From Macrolepiota albuminosa (taxonomy: Eukaryota > Basidiomycota > Agaricomycetes > Agaricales > Agaricaceae): DNA of 64,000 nt. This document shows positions 1 through 10,682 of this stretch, piece by piece. The position numbers and the translations under genes are program-made. The notes under the pieces were generated by a model. That model ran no database searches. It was not told the origin of the DNA and saw nothing but the letters and a program-made list of their open reading frames with translations. Every line of letters begins with the position of its first letter. Within the stretch, counting starts at the first letter, position 1. The DNA lies in contig JAMWFC010000044.1 in NCBI GenBank assembly GCA_027475525.1, forward strand, positions 621,340-685,339. The letters run 5' to 3'.

Positions 1-453
1 GGGACAGTGTGAGATTGGAGTCAACGATCGACCCCGGGATAGGTGGTTGAGGATCAGGAAGATCCCCAGTGTCAGATGGGTACTGGCACGTCCAGATTTT
101 GCGGGCATGAATGTCTTGCCCGATGAGGAGGTACATCCCCTTGGTGAGCGCGTCGTTGTAAGCACGACGACTGTCCTGCTGCTGGAGCATCAGGTGTTGT
201 CGATCGCCAATGGTGGCCTCACGCCACCCATCCCACTGAGTGATGGACTGGGGTGTACCGTAATGGTCAAGGCGTTGCAGCCTCTCGTCGTCAATAGCGG
301 CTGCCTCGTTGTAGAGCTGGCTGTTGCTGAAGAATAGGTAGGCCAAGTAGGTGACCCCATAAGTATATGCGTGGTCAGCCCAGCTGACCGGAATTTGATT
401 GTGAAGAAGGACGCGTAACACGTCCAAAGTGGTGAACACGGAAGCTGATGCTT
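1..453 (-). pseudogene. Chr-C third ORF, distal part (cut by Gyp-A, runs off left edge)
   Basis: This is the downstream part of the long third ORF of Chr-C, read right to left. The same reading frame continues from 14131 once Gyp-A and one copy of its CCGG duplication are ignored. No stop is seen in this stretch, so the frame was open when Gyp-A inserted. The related copy in Chr-D (about 59790-60240) aligns across the insertion site and serves as the empty-site version. The peptide is rich in aromatic, Gln and Asp residues (QLYNEAAAIDDERLQRLDHY). I recognise no domain. The ORF lies after the chromodomain, so it is an extra gene of the element and not gag or pol. Confidence 0.7.
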
Positions 454-457
454 CCGG
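454..457. repeat. Target-site duplication of Gyp-A, left copy (CCGG)
   Basis: CCGG directly precedes the LTR terminal TG. The matching copy is at 14131-14134. The homologous uninterrupted site near 59795-59802 supports a 4-bp duplication, because removing one copy rejoins an open frame. Confidence 0.85.
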
Positions 458-1528
458 TGATAGGCTTCTACTCGGACTGAGCGCATCAAGGGACATTATA
501 GGCCAACCGACACTTGACGTATTCAGGACTCTAGTGATCAGTTGGGAACATAGAGCAGCTCTAGCTCTGGCAAATTACTACAGGATGTGGAAATTTATCC
601 TAACCCCTAGCTACCAGGCCTTCAGCGCACTCCTTTCACCTAGCCCAAGGATGAAGAAGGCTCATAACGTATAACGCTAGCACGACGGCGGGAGAGGACT
701 CTAACTAAACCCCGATCACTTCCAGAAGGAGCCAGCAGCAGGCGCTGCCATTTGACGAGGAACTTCAATCAGAAGTCTAAAAGGATCAATGACGGCGGCA
801 CTGGATATACTTAAATCTGACATCTGGACCTGCCAGGAACTAATACAATGAGTAGCGCTGACATTAGCGCTCACGGCGTCTGTCGAGGATTTTCCGACCA
901 TACCCCGGAACAGCCTGGCCAATCGGAGATATAGTAAAAGTGAGCAGACTCGTACAATTCTAAGTCAATATAGAGTCGCCGCTGGTCGCCGTGAGTCATA
1001 ACGCCGTTGGTCGCCGTCAGCCATGTGCAAAAGGTCGCCATTGACAGGTCGCCGTTAGAGGAAACCATGAGGAGAGGCGCTAGGAGGTAGCGCCGCAGAT
1101 GGGCTCGTATCTTGGCAAACACGGTAGCGCATAGTATATAAAATAGCTACTTTACATGTATATACCAACGAATCGTAACCCCTGGAACACACAGTTACAC
1201 TTAGCGTTCAACTCGCGCTAGCTTCCTTCGACTTCGTCACTAAGTCGGGCGCTAGCTTCGTCTATCTCGTCTTCATCGTTTACGGTGCCACCTACGGGCA
1301 CAATACGCTGCGCTACTCGTCTTTTCTCCAATATCTTTGCCTAAACTACGACGCTTACCGTCTGCCAGGTAGCCCCCGAAGCGCTATAATCTAGCGCATC
1401 GTTTTACTACCTCCACTCGAGCATACCGGGACCCTGTCAGGACTCCTCACAACTACGTACGTCAAGCGCTGGAGACGGCGTTGTACTGCGTATACGTCCA
1501 GCGCACCCAACCACAGTTGGCGTCATCA
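458..1528 (+). repeat. Gyp-A 5' LTR
   Basis: 1071 bp, beginning TGATAGG and ending GTCATCA. It has a TATA-like sequence at 1135-1143. Twelve occurrences of TAGCG or its complement were counted by eye, against roughly two expected by chance. It also holds a cluster of GTCGCC words at about 975-1057. Confidence 0.95.
1135..1143 (+). promoter_or_regulatory. Probable TATA box of the Gyp-A LTR
   Basis: TATATAAAA lies about 390 bases before the LTR end, a suitable place for the U3/R promoter. An equivalent TATAAAAG lies in the Gyp-B LTR at 24071-24078. Confidence 0.6.
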
Positions 1529-1531
1529 TTT

Positions 1532-1548
1532 TGGAGCCCACCGCGAGG
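1532..1548 (+). other. Gyp-A primer-binding site
   Basis: TGGAGCCCACCGCGAGG begins three bases after the LTR and is identical in Gyp-B (24525-24541) although the flanking bases differ. It would pair with a tRNA 3' end whose discriminator base is U. tRNA-Cys commonly has U73, so that is the suggested primer (inference). Confidence 0.7.
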
Positions 1549-2990
1549 AGTTCTTTTGAGACAGAATTCCGCCGGAAACTCGAGCCCAGCGACAGCGCCG
1601 CCTCCTGTTGGAGAGTGTGCTTGAACCAAGTACCACCGACTCACCACACTTACCAGGCGCGCTACCAAGACAGACTTTGGATCAGGAACTTGAGGCCGCT
1701 CCAGACAGCTTAGCCGAAAGCTTTTTCCCTTTTTCCCGACCATTTGAGTACTTAGCAGGCAAAAACCATACGCCGCTTACGCCTTTAGAAGAGTTATCTA
1801 GGCTATTATTGCCAGAACCTAGCGACTCGGAGCTAACTGAGCCGGTACCTACGACATCGACGCTAAGCAACACGAGCACCACCACCCTTCCTACCTCGAC
1901 AAACACACCTATCGGTATGGATCAGCCGAACAATCAGCGCATGCCACCCTGAAACCACTTCTCGTCGCCAAAATGGGACGAAACGAAACCTCGCGAACTA
2001 ACGCAGTACTTCAAAGAGTTGGAGTATCTGCTACGCGATTGCCGGGTAACCGACGATACACAGATGAAGGAATACGCCGCCAGATACGTCTCATACGACA
2101 CAGCCGAATCATGGACAGGGTTGAAGGAGTTCCAAGGACTTACTAATGACGCACCACCCAGGCCTTTTACCTATGAGGAATGGAAAAAGGCTATTGTTCA
2201 TTTATATCCTGGTGCCGAAGAAGCTACGCGTTATACGGTAATGGAAATCCAGAAGCTAGTACAAGACACTTTCGCGGCTGGAATCTATACCCTAGGAGCG
2301 CTATCGACCTATTATCGTGATTTCCAGCGGATAGCGAGATGGCTGGTTCAAAATGGGAAGTTATATGGGAACGAGGAGCGCCGTTTGTTTCAACAAGGAT
2401 TCCCGACGTCGTTATGGACTAAGATTGCGCGGCGCTTAGAGATCATTATGCATGACCATCACCCCGAGGAACCATACGACATAGAAAAAGTCTTTGAGGC
2501 AGGAAAGTGGGTATTAAAAGGCACGGATACAGGTATACCATTACAGCGACCTGGCGCGGACCATGGGGGAATAGCACCCAAGGTAGAGTCGCCAGCACCT
2601 AGCGCCGCCAATGACCGTAATGGGTATGTCAAGAAGGAGGATTTGGAAACTGCCGTCAGCAATGCAGTCGCTAATGTCATGAATAAACTGGAAACCTTGA
2701 TCTCGACTAGTCTTTCGGCGCCTAGAAGTAACGTACAGACGGGACTTTGCCATTTTTGCGGCGAGCCAGGACATACCATGACCAGGGGTAGGTGCGCTAT
2801 CCTTGAACAATACCTGCGACAAGGGAAGGCGCGCCGGGGAATGGATGGGAAACTAGTCTTACCTTCGGGCGCTAGCATTCCCCTTTATCCTGAGCATAAG
2901 ACGTTCCAGGGACGCCTTGACGAGTGGCACCGTCGGAACCCTGGGAACTTAGCGACAGGCAACCTGAATAGCACGGCGACAACAGAAACC

Positions 2991-3144
2991 GAGGCAACTC
3001 CTCAACAAGCACTAATTCACGAAGTTCTTCAGCTAAACGCTATCAGTGACCGACCCACACTGTCCTGGAGGCAACTCCTCAACAAGCACTAATTCACGAA
3101 GTTCTTCAGCTAAACGCTATCAGTGACCGACCCACACTGTCCTG
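2991..3144. repeat. 77-bp tandem duplication 1 in Gyp-A gag
   Basis: Two copies, 2991-3067 and 3068-3144, identical by eye. The length is not divisible by three, so the second copy shifts gag. Gyp-B has one copy. Confidence 0.95.
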
Positions 3145-3362
3145 AGAAGAGAGGATTGAGACGCTAGAGAAGGAACTGAAGTCGCTAAAGAATCAGGTCT
3201 TTGATGGGGTGGAGATCAAAAAGGGCAAGCAGCCTTTAAAGGATTATAGACCTTCGGGTGCGACGACAGGCCCCGCTCCAGCACCAGCCTCAACCTCTAG
3301 CGCTAACGACGAAGTACTAGAAGCTACCAAGGCGCCGGCCGTTCCGGAGCCACCGCTACATC

Positions 3363-3516
3363 CTTACGCTGGTCTCGGGGGCAACTACGCCCCGCCCCTT
3401 AATCGTAACTTCGGAGCGCCAGATAAACCTACGGGGGGACTTACGCTGGTCTCGGGGGCAACTACGCCCCGCCCCTTAATCGTAACTTCGGAGTGCCAGA
3501 TAAACCTACGGGGGGA
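3363..3516. repeat. 77-bp tandem duplication 2 in Gyp-A gag-pro
   Basis: Copies 3363-3439 and 3440-3516 with one C/T difference. Gyp-B has one copy. Taking one copy each of duplications 1 and 2 restores the frame between gag and protease. Confidence 0.95.
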
Positions 3517-4325
3517 TATCGACCCACAGCGCCTATATATGATCTGGAGAAGTCTAAGCTAGTTTTTGATCGCATCATGCAAAGCCAGGTTACGCTATCG
3601 GTAGGAGAGTTATGCAGCGTGGCACCAGACGTCAGGAACCAGATGCGTATCGCGGTTACCCCCCAACGGAACGTAGCTAACAATGTAGCCATGGTGGACG
3701 AATGCGACGATGCGCTGCCTGGTTTCGCATATATAACCGAGACGATAACCCCGGAAACCAAGGAAGAGGTCGCACCACCTAAAGAAGCCACGTCCGTCGA
3801 CCCGGTCGAAACATACCTAAAATTGCTAAGATCTAGCGACGATCCCGCCATCTTAACTGTAGCCCAAGACTCTCACGCAATTCGTTCAATTATGCTGACA
3901 GTTGATGGGAAAAGCGAAATAGAGTCGATCGTGGATAGCGGATCACAGATTATTTCAATGGCTGCAGACGTCGCTAACGAGCTGGGTATCATTTACGATC
4001 CAACGATTATTCTTAACATGCAGAGCGCTAACGGCACGATTGATCGATCCTTGGGGATGGCTCGGAATGTGCCATGTGCTATAGGCGATCTTACGTTCTA
4101 TTTGCAAATTCACATACTCAGATCGCCTGCCTACGATTTATTATTAGGAAGGCCCTTCGATGTGCTAGCGCGATCAGTAGTCAAAACGACGTCCGAGGAG
4201 GAAACGACGCTAACTATTAGCGACCCCAATTCTGGAGTCAGGAGAACGGTACCAACATTTCCTCGAGGACGGTTCCAGAAGCCAGGACCGAGAAAGCGAC
4301 CTTACGTTAGCGACGAACCCTGCGA

Positions 4326-7300
4326 GTGTTTTCCGGCGCCATCGAGGAGATGAGTGATGAGGATCATGGAGATGAAGCGCTTATCTTGGACTATAATCAT
4401 CGGACTGGGCAAGTAACCTTTATATCACATACCCCTTTAGCCCCTGAAATCTTGAACATTTCTACGTCGCTTACTAGCGAAGCTTTATCCTACTTATACC
4501 TCACTGCATCCGATATTACTGAAAACCTTTCGACAGACACTTATTTCGTTTCTACTCCTGATGCTAAAGAACCTTTGATATCCGGTTTCGCTAGAAACCA
4601 GAGTTCCATTTATAATACGTTTGCTAACAACAGTACCCCTAAGCGCAAAGGGGTTCAGGTTAAAAAGAAATACAAGCCAGTAGCGCTTAAGACGAAACCG
4701 GTAGCGAGCGGCGTACCCGAAGAATTCCGCATTGAAAGAAAGATCATTGGAGACCCGTTAGCGACCCTTCCCGAGCTTAATCCAAACCCGTCACCCTTTG
4801 AGCCTACCGGACGATTTACGGAAGAACGACGGGCGCTATTCCTTAGCGCCCATGATACAGGCTTTCTATCGACGGCGGAACTAGATGTATTAACCAACAT
4901 TATGTGAAAACAAAACAAGGCATTTGCTTGGGAGGATTCCGAACGCGGTAAACTGAGAACTGACTTCTTTCCACCAGTGGTTATACCGACGATACCTCAC
5001 GTACCTTGGACCGAGCATAACCGACCTATACCGCCGGGTATCGAAGCTGAAGTTTGCCAAATTATTCGTTTCAAAATAGCAGCAGGAGTTTACGAGCCTT
5101 CCAATTTGGCATACCGGTCACGATGGTTTTGTGTACTGAAGAAAAATGGCAAGCTACGTATAGTTCACAGTTTGGAGCCGCTAAACAAAGTCACGATTCG
5201 TCATTCAGGGGTACCGCCCTTCCCCGATCACGTCGCTGAATCGTTTGTGGGAAGAATATGTGGCGCTACCCTGGATCTGTACGTTGGCTATGACGAGCGC
5301 TTGATTCACCCTTCCTCTTGCGACTTAACAACATTTCAAACGCTATTCGGGGCGCTACGACTGGTTACACTTCCCATGGGTTGGACTAATTTGGTACCCA
5401 TCTTCCACGACGACATTACGTTTATTCTACAACCCGAAATACCCCACCATGTGCTTAGCTTTATCGACGATGTTGGCGTTAAGGGCCCAAAAGATTGGCG
5501 CCTTGTAGATGGCAAGCCCGAAGTGCATCCGGAAAATCCTAACATCCGCATGGCGCTATGGGACTTCTTCCAGTTGGTCAACCGGGTGCTCCAGCGCATG
5601 AAATATTGTGGTGGGACTTTCTCAGGACACAAGTTGATTCTTTGCGCACCACAATTTAAAATTTTAGGGCACGTTTGCACGCCAGAAGGCAGGATCCCTG
5701 AGGAGAGCCGATTAGCGCTTCTAGAGAAGTGGGGAGTCTGCCATAACCTCTCGGAAGTTCGCGCGTTTCTAGGCACAGTAGGCGTGCTGCGCATGTTTAT
5801 ACACCATTTTTCACATCGAGCGCACGCGCTAAATCGCTTAACTTGTTCAGGGGTCCCCTTCGAATTCGGACCCGACCAAATTAACGCCCAAAAAGACTTA
5901 GTGAAGGCGCTGCAGGAAGCGAAGCCATTGGTACCCATCGATTATACTACATCCGATCCCGTTATACTTGCCGTTGACACCTCTTACATCGCGGTCGGCT
6001 TCTTTTTATGTCAATGTGATAGCGCAAATCGAAAAATCAGACGCTACAATCGCTTCGGATCAATTACCCTTAACGACAGAGAGTCGCGCTATAGTCAGCC
6101 CAAACTGGAATTATACGGATTGTTTCGAGCGTTCCAGGCGCTACGCATGTATCTTATTGGTGTTTGAAACTTGATTGTCGAAGTTGACGCACGCTACATC
6201 AAAGGAATGCTCCAGAATCCAGACATTCAACCTTCGGCTAGCATGAATCGCTGGGTGGTAGCGATACTAATGTTCCACTTCGAGCTCGTGCATGTCAAAA
6301 GTGCGTTTCACGGACCTGATGGACTATCTAGGCGACCTAGGCAGCCGGAGGACGAAGCGCTAGACGAAAGCAATAATGACGTATTTGACGACTGGATTGA
6401 CCGGTTGCACGGTTTCATACATATTATTCAATTGCCTATTTCGGCCCTTCGCGAAGACCAACCTATCTCGACCTGGCTACACCCTATCACTCCGTACCAG
6501 CCTAATCCGTATCAGGCTCCATCGACTTTCTACACGGCCAGTATCTATAACGTCGCTAAGCCGCATAATGATCTAAAGATAGTCGAGGAACCAAGACCCT
6601 TACGGGAAGATAGTCGCAACCTTCCATATTCGGCGGTACCTCGTAGCGCCAAGGCTAAGTCAGAAGACCAGCGAGTCGATCAGGTTAGGAAATGGCTACA
6701 GGATTTGCGCCGACCATCAGACCTTATGGATACGGAATACGCCACCTTCATTCGATATGCAATGACTTTCTTTATGATTGAAAACCGGCTTTGGCGACAA
6801 AATAGGTCTGGCGCTCACAAATTAGTAATTAAGCCAGAGGGCCGCGTTAGGATTTTGCGTGCTATGCACGATGACTTGGGACATCGAGGACTCTACGCGA
6901 CGCGGGCGAATTTATTGGAACGTTTCTGGTGGCCTCAAGTTAGCGCCGATATCGCATGGTATATTCGTACTTGTCATCTCTGCCAAATCCAACAGACGCG
7001 CCAAGTCCTTATTCCCCCAACCGTAGCGACTCCAGCACCCTTGTTCGGAAAAATATATATCGACACTATGCACATGCCCAAGTCGGGGCGCTACAAGTAC
7101 ATTATCCAGGGAAGGTGTTCTTTGGTACATTGGCCGGAGTTCCGTATGCTCCAGTGGGAAAATACCGACGCTATAGCTAAGTGGCTCTTCGAAGATGTTA
7201 TTTGCAGATGGGGAGCCCTTCACAAGATTGTTACAGACAACGGAGCACCGATAGTAAAGGCACTTACCTACCTCGCTAAGAAATACAACATACAGCATAT

Positions 7301-8030
7301 TTGGATCTCAGGATACAATAAGCGCGCTAACGGTATAGTGGAAAGGCCACATTTTGACATACGACAGGCGCTATTTAAGGCGGTAGACGGCGACGAAAGT
7401 TGCTGGAGCAAAGCGACTTATTCGGTCTTTTGGTCCAAACGAGTTACCGTACGGAAAAGGATGGGCTGCTCTCCCTACTACGCGGCGACTGGCACTCATT
7501 CCCTGCTTCCAGCAGACGTTGTGGAGGCCACATACCTACAACCCCCACCTAACTCAATCTTGTCCTCTACCGACCTTATCGCTAGGCGCGCCATTGACTT
7601 ACAACGACGCATGGAGGATCTAGAGCGCCTACACGAGGTGGTATTTCAAGCTAGACGACAAGCCGCATTACGATTTGAAAGCGAGCATAGCGCTACTATC
7701 CGAGACTACAACTTTACAGCTGGCACCTTAGTGCTAATGCGCAACTCGAAAATCGAAGTAACCCATAACAAAAAGATGCGACCTCGATACCTAGGGCCCC
7801 TCATAGTCGTTTCCCGCAATAGGGGAGGAGCCTACGTACTCTGCGAGCTGGACGGCTCGGTTTTGCATCGACCGGTAGCGGCGTTTTGACTCATTCCCTA
7901 CTTAGCACGTGAACACATTCCACTACCTTTGCCGGCGCTAGACATTGACACGGCCAAACTGCAAGAGCTTGAAGAGACCGAGTTGGTGGACGACGACGAG
8001 ATCACTCCTGATGACGAAGAGGAACAATAA
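4326..8030 (+). pseudogene. pol: Gyp-A pol: reverse transcriptase, RNase H, integrase (three stops)
   Basis: Aligns along its length with the intact pol of Gyp-B. The order is an N-terminal linker, RT with FIDD in place of YxDD (near 5461), RNase H (AVDTSYIAVG, then VEVDARYIKG), integrase with an HH-CC zinc module, the D-D-E core and a C-terminal domain. Stops are TGA at 4905-4907, 6165-6167 and 7887-7889. The last two replace CGN Arg codons of Gyp-B, consistent with C-to-T change at CpG. Beyond the last stop the frame continues to TAA at 8028-8030 with an acidic tail. It lies in the -1 frame relative to gag-pro. Confidence 0.9.
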
Positions 8031-8170
8031 AAGACCACGGAAAACGAGGCGCCAGCGGTTAGCGCTCCCTGCTACGGACTTAAAGCATGCGCTAGTAACC
8101 ACAAAAGGGGTGCATAAATTGGCGATACTAATACATGCGGCACTACTAAACTATACTTGACTACAAAAGT

Positions 8171-9722
8171 TTAAGACAACGACGACGACCGCCGACGAGG
8201 GCCCTTGACTCGCTCCTTGTGTCGCCTATAGGCGGGAGGAGCACTGGAAGGGGGACGAATGGCAGCGTTAGGCGGAGCAGGAGGAGCAACTGGAGGAGGA
8301 GGTACGGGAGCGCGAGGAGGAGGCACGGGAAGGGCAATTGTAGGTGGAGTGCGGGAAGGACCCGGGGGAGCGGCGGGACGAGTAGGGGACGAGTACCACC
8401 CGGCCTCGTCCAAGCGACGCTCTAAAGCTGTGAAAGGAATGATCACGCGGTCGAGCACGGCTCTACTAGCGCTAAGGTTGACAAGAACCGGAAGAGGGAG
8501 CCAGGAAAGGCTCTAGAAAAGGGCAGAGAGTTAGCTAACCAAAGCTAGGCGAAAAAGGGGTATAGGTACTAACCAAACCCCCAGTCTCGCGGAGAAGACT
8601 ATGAAGGCTCAACGCGGTACCAGTAATGGTCTGCTCCTACGACACGCATAAGTATTACCTAAAGCATGCGCTAATAAAGGGTTTACGGTGACTAGGGCCG
8701 GGTCCGTATCTATCTCCCATTCGGCGGAGGCCGCTAGCAGGATCCGGTATCGGCGCACAAGGGTCAATATGTTGCTGTTCTCCTGCGGAAAGCCGCCGTC
8801 AGGCATTAACGCGAGGAAGCGCTCGAGGCGATCTAGGATGAGAGGCCGGTGAACGAGTACGGGGTCATCAAGAAGGAGGGAAGGTTCTGGCATGATATGA
8901 TACTAACCGGGTTAACAGCGCCAGAACCCATAAAATACCTCAAGCTATGTGCAGGGTCGCGGATACTTGGGAACTCTTACATGCGCAAAACAATCATGAG
9001 GGGGGGGGAAGGCAGTGATGCATTTCATTTAACTACGACAAAAAGAAATCAACTAGCCAAAATCTGTCAGCCCGGTGGCGCCACGGAAAAGAAGGAGCCG
9101 ACTTACATAAACGACATGGGAGACGGACGAGCATCAAGGCCCAGGCAGAAGGAGAGGCCTGGGAGGCCTCCAGCCTTCAGCAGGACCACGAAAAAGCGGA
9201 GACGGAAGCATCAAGGCCCAGGCAGAAGGAGAGGCCTGGGAGGCCTCCAGCCTTCAGCAGGACCACGAAAAAGCCAGCCACCGGTAGACGAGCGAGGCGC
9301 CTGGCGGAGCGATGCGTTAGACGGAAGAAAAGAGGTAATAAAATGACAAACCAGGTAGTGACTCTCCTCCAGCAGCAGCTCAAGACGTTCTTTCGTTTCC
9401 TTGGTCGCGATTTGCTTGATTTGGAGACTATCAGAAGAGAAGGAGGGCGAAAAAGGCAATAGCGCACCTGAAAAATCCGACTCCAGTTTTTCTCCATACC
9501 GAAACGGGTCAACGGCAGGTCATCATTCCAGATCTCACAGGCTACACGAAGTAGCTGGCAGCGACGACCTAATTCAACGACTCCGTCGGTCAGTCCGGGT
9601 ACGCCAACTGCTGGGTAGTGGTGGAAGAACGAGGTAGCGCGTTCCAGGAAAGTGGGGGGATCAATTACGACGTGAGCACGATCACAACGGGCAGTCCACA
9701 CGATGCCGGTTGGGCTTTCCAT
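8171..9722 (-). CDS. Antisense gene A of Gyp-A: spliced gene of unknown function
   Basis: Lies between pol and gene B on the minus strand and is absent from Gyp-B. The proposed ATG is at 9722-9720, with TATAAATT 36-43 bases upstream. Exon 1 (9722-9468, 85 codons) starts MESPTGIVWTARCDR. A phase-0 intron at 9467-9415 is followed by a short helical exon, 9414-9352 (QIATKETKERLELLLEESHY), and an intron at 9351-9301. The middle is unresolved because a 77-bp-offset repeat lies there. A later exon about 8890-8663 encodes LDRLERFLALMPDGGF and similar. The last exon (about 8517-8171) ends in a long proline-rich tail with a basic end. I recognise no family. The start and first two introns are better supported than the rest. 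Confidence 0.5.
9119..9274. repeat. 77/79-bp tandem duplication 3 in Gyp-A gene A
   Basis: The repeated block is 9119-9197 and 9198-9274. Most of it has an offset of 77; the left copy has two extra bases (CG at 9128-9129). It falls inside antisense gene A and obscures its third exon. Confidence 0.9.
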
Positions 9723-9757
9723 CGCGAAGACTGATGAGATGCTGTTGAGGCATGGGC

Positions 9758-9765
9758 AATTTATA
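9758..9765 (-). promoter_or_regulatory. TATA box of antisense gene A
   Basis: TATAAATT on the minus strand, 36 bases before the proposed ATG. A dedicated promoter inside the element suggests gene A is transcribed independently of the LTR. Confidence 0.45.
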
Positions 9766-10249
9766 GGACTCAGACGGTGTTTCAACTAGCGACAGCATGG
9801 GAGGGCACTTCTCAAGGGGCTTGGACCCTGACGCAGACACGAACCAATAGGATGCGCTGGAAACCATTTTAGGTCGTACAAAGAGGGAATTAACCTTCAA
9901 GATCTAGCGCTTATAGCCACCATCACCGAATAACCACAAGCGATCAGTGGCACTCTATTTCTTATACATTAAAACTTCTTGCATGAATCGACTTATTTTT
10001 CTACAGACGATACCTATTTCTTCCTAGGCTGGCGCGATATTGGCTATTGGGTCGCGCTGGTAATAGGGGTTTTTATGCCATGATGATTTACTGAGCGTTT
10101 CCCCTTTTTCTTACTTTATATTTTGATTACTTACAAACTGACGATTTCGAAACAAGGGGAGGGGAGCGTTTATTTTTAGTATAGCTATCACAGACTACGT
10201 ATCAAAATTTTCAAAGTCCACAAAAATTCGAAGCGCTACGGGCCGGCGA
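9766..10249. other. Gyp-A non-coding stretch between antisense genes A and B
   Basis: No supported gene. Contains a block at 10066-10104 (GGGGTTTTTATGCCATGATG and onward to TTTCCCC) that is also found in Gyp-B at 31094-31130. In both elements the block lies just beyond the 3' end of the antisense gene B. Confidence 0.6.
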
Positions 10250-10525
10250 CTACGCATCAGACGCGGAGGGAGCGGGATCACCCAATGGAAGCAAGTCCCT
10301 GTCTTGAATGGCGTTACTCGCTTGCCACTCAAGCGCATCAGTGATGTCATCATGGAGCTCAAGCAGGAGGAGCTCACGGCGCGCTAAGGTGGAGACACGA
10401 GGACGGAGGAGGGCGAGTTCGTTACTGATGACGTTGGTCACGTCCTCGACTTGGCAAAGTTGTTGATGGAGATCGGCGGCAGGACGAAGGGGAGTGACAG
10501 GATAAGAGAACTCATCCCCAAGCCA

Positions 10526-10682
10526 AGGATAGGCATCGCCGGAAACGCGCATGGCGGGGGGAGGAGTCCAAAAAGGATCGAACTTAGCGGAGGTCAGCGG
10601 AGAGGATAGGCATCGCCGGAAACGCGCATGGCGGGGGGAGGAGTCCAAAAAGGATTGAACTTAGCGGAGGTCAGCGGAGAGG
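10526..10682. repeat. 77-bp tandem duplication 4 in Gyp-A gene B
   Basis: 10526-10605 matches 10603-10682 at offset 77 with one C/T difference. It spans the last intron acceptor and start of the last exon of gene B; one copy restores the frame. Confidence 0.95.

Larger units (their letters stand above)
1560..4353 (+). pseudogene. gag-pro: Gyp-A gag-protease (stop codon plus two 77-bp duplications)
   Basis: Gag and aspartic protease in one frame. The coding frame opens just after the PBS (RIPPETR, also in Gyp-B), although the first ATG is at 1917. Gag holds a zinc knuckle CX2CX4HX6C near 2750. The retropepsin motif DSGSQIISM lies near 3940. A TGA at 1950-1952 replaces an Arg codon of Gyp-B. 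Tandem 77-bp repeats at 2991-3144 and 3363-3516 each shift the frame; counting each once puts 1560-4353 in one frame. The end overlaps pol by 28 bases in the -1 frame. It would form virus-like particles and process polyproteins. As given it is not translatable. Confidence 0.85.

Noticed and set aside
190..489. Minus-strand frame crossing the left border of Gyp-A
   Set aside because: It crosses an insertion boundary. The true Chr-C frame is a different one, supported by the Chr-D copy.
716..1122. Minus-strand reading frames inside the Gyp-A LTR, repeated at 13318-13724
   Set aside because: They recur only because the LTR is duplicated. They have no splice signals, no homolog in the Gyp-B LTR and overlap the promoter region.
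2459..2878. Minus-strand frames opposite gag
   Set aside because: Shadows of the real plus-strand gag, without conservation in their own frame.
2991..3144. Biological tandem repeat or slippage as the cause of gag frameshifts
   Set aside because: Five unrelated repeats with the same 77-base offset point to assembly. Kept as a repeat feature but not used as evidence of natural decay.
9177..9785. A 202-codon minus-strand frame as a single exon of gene A
   Set aside because: It reads through two introns with good borders and through the 77-bp-offset repeat. The spliced model gives a more protein-like helical exon.
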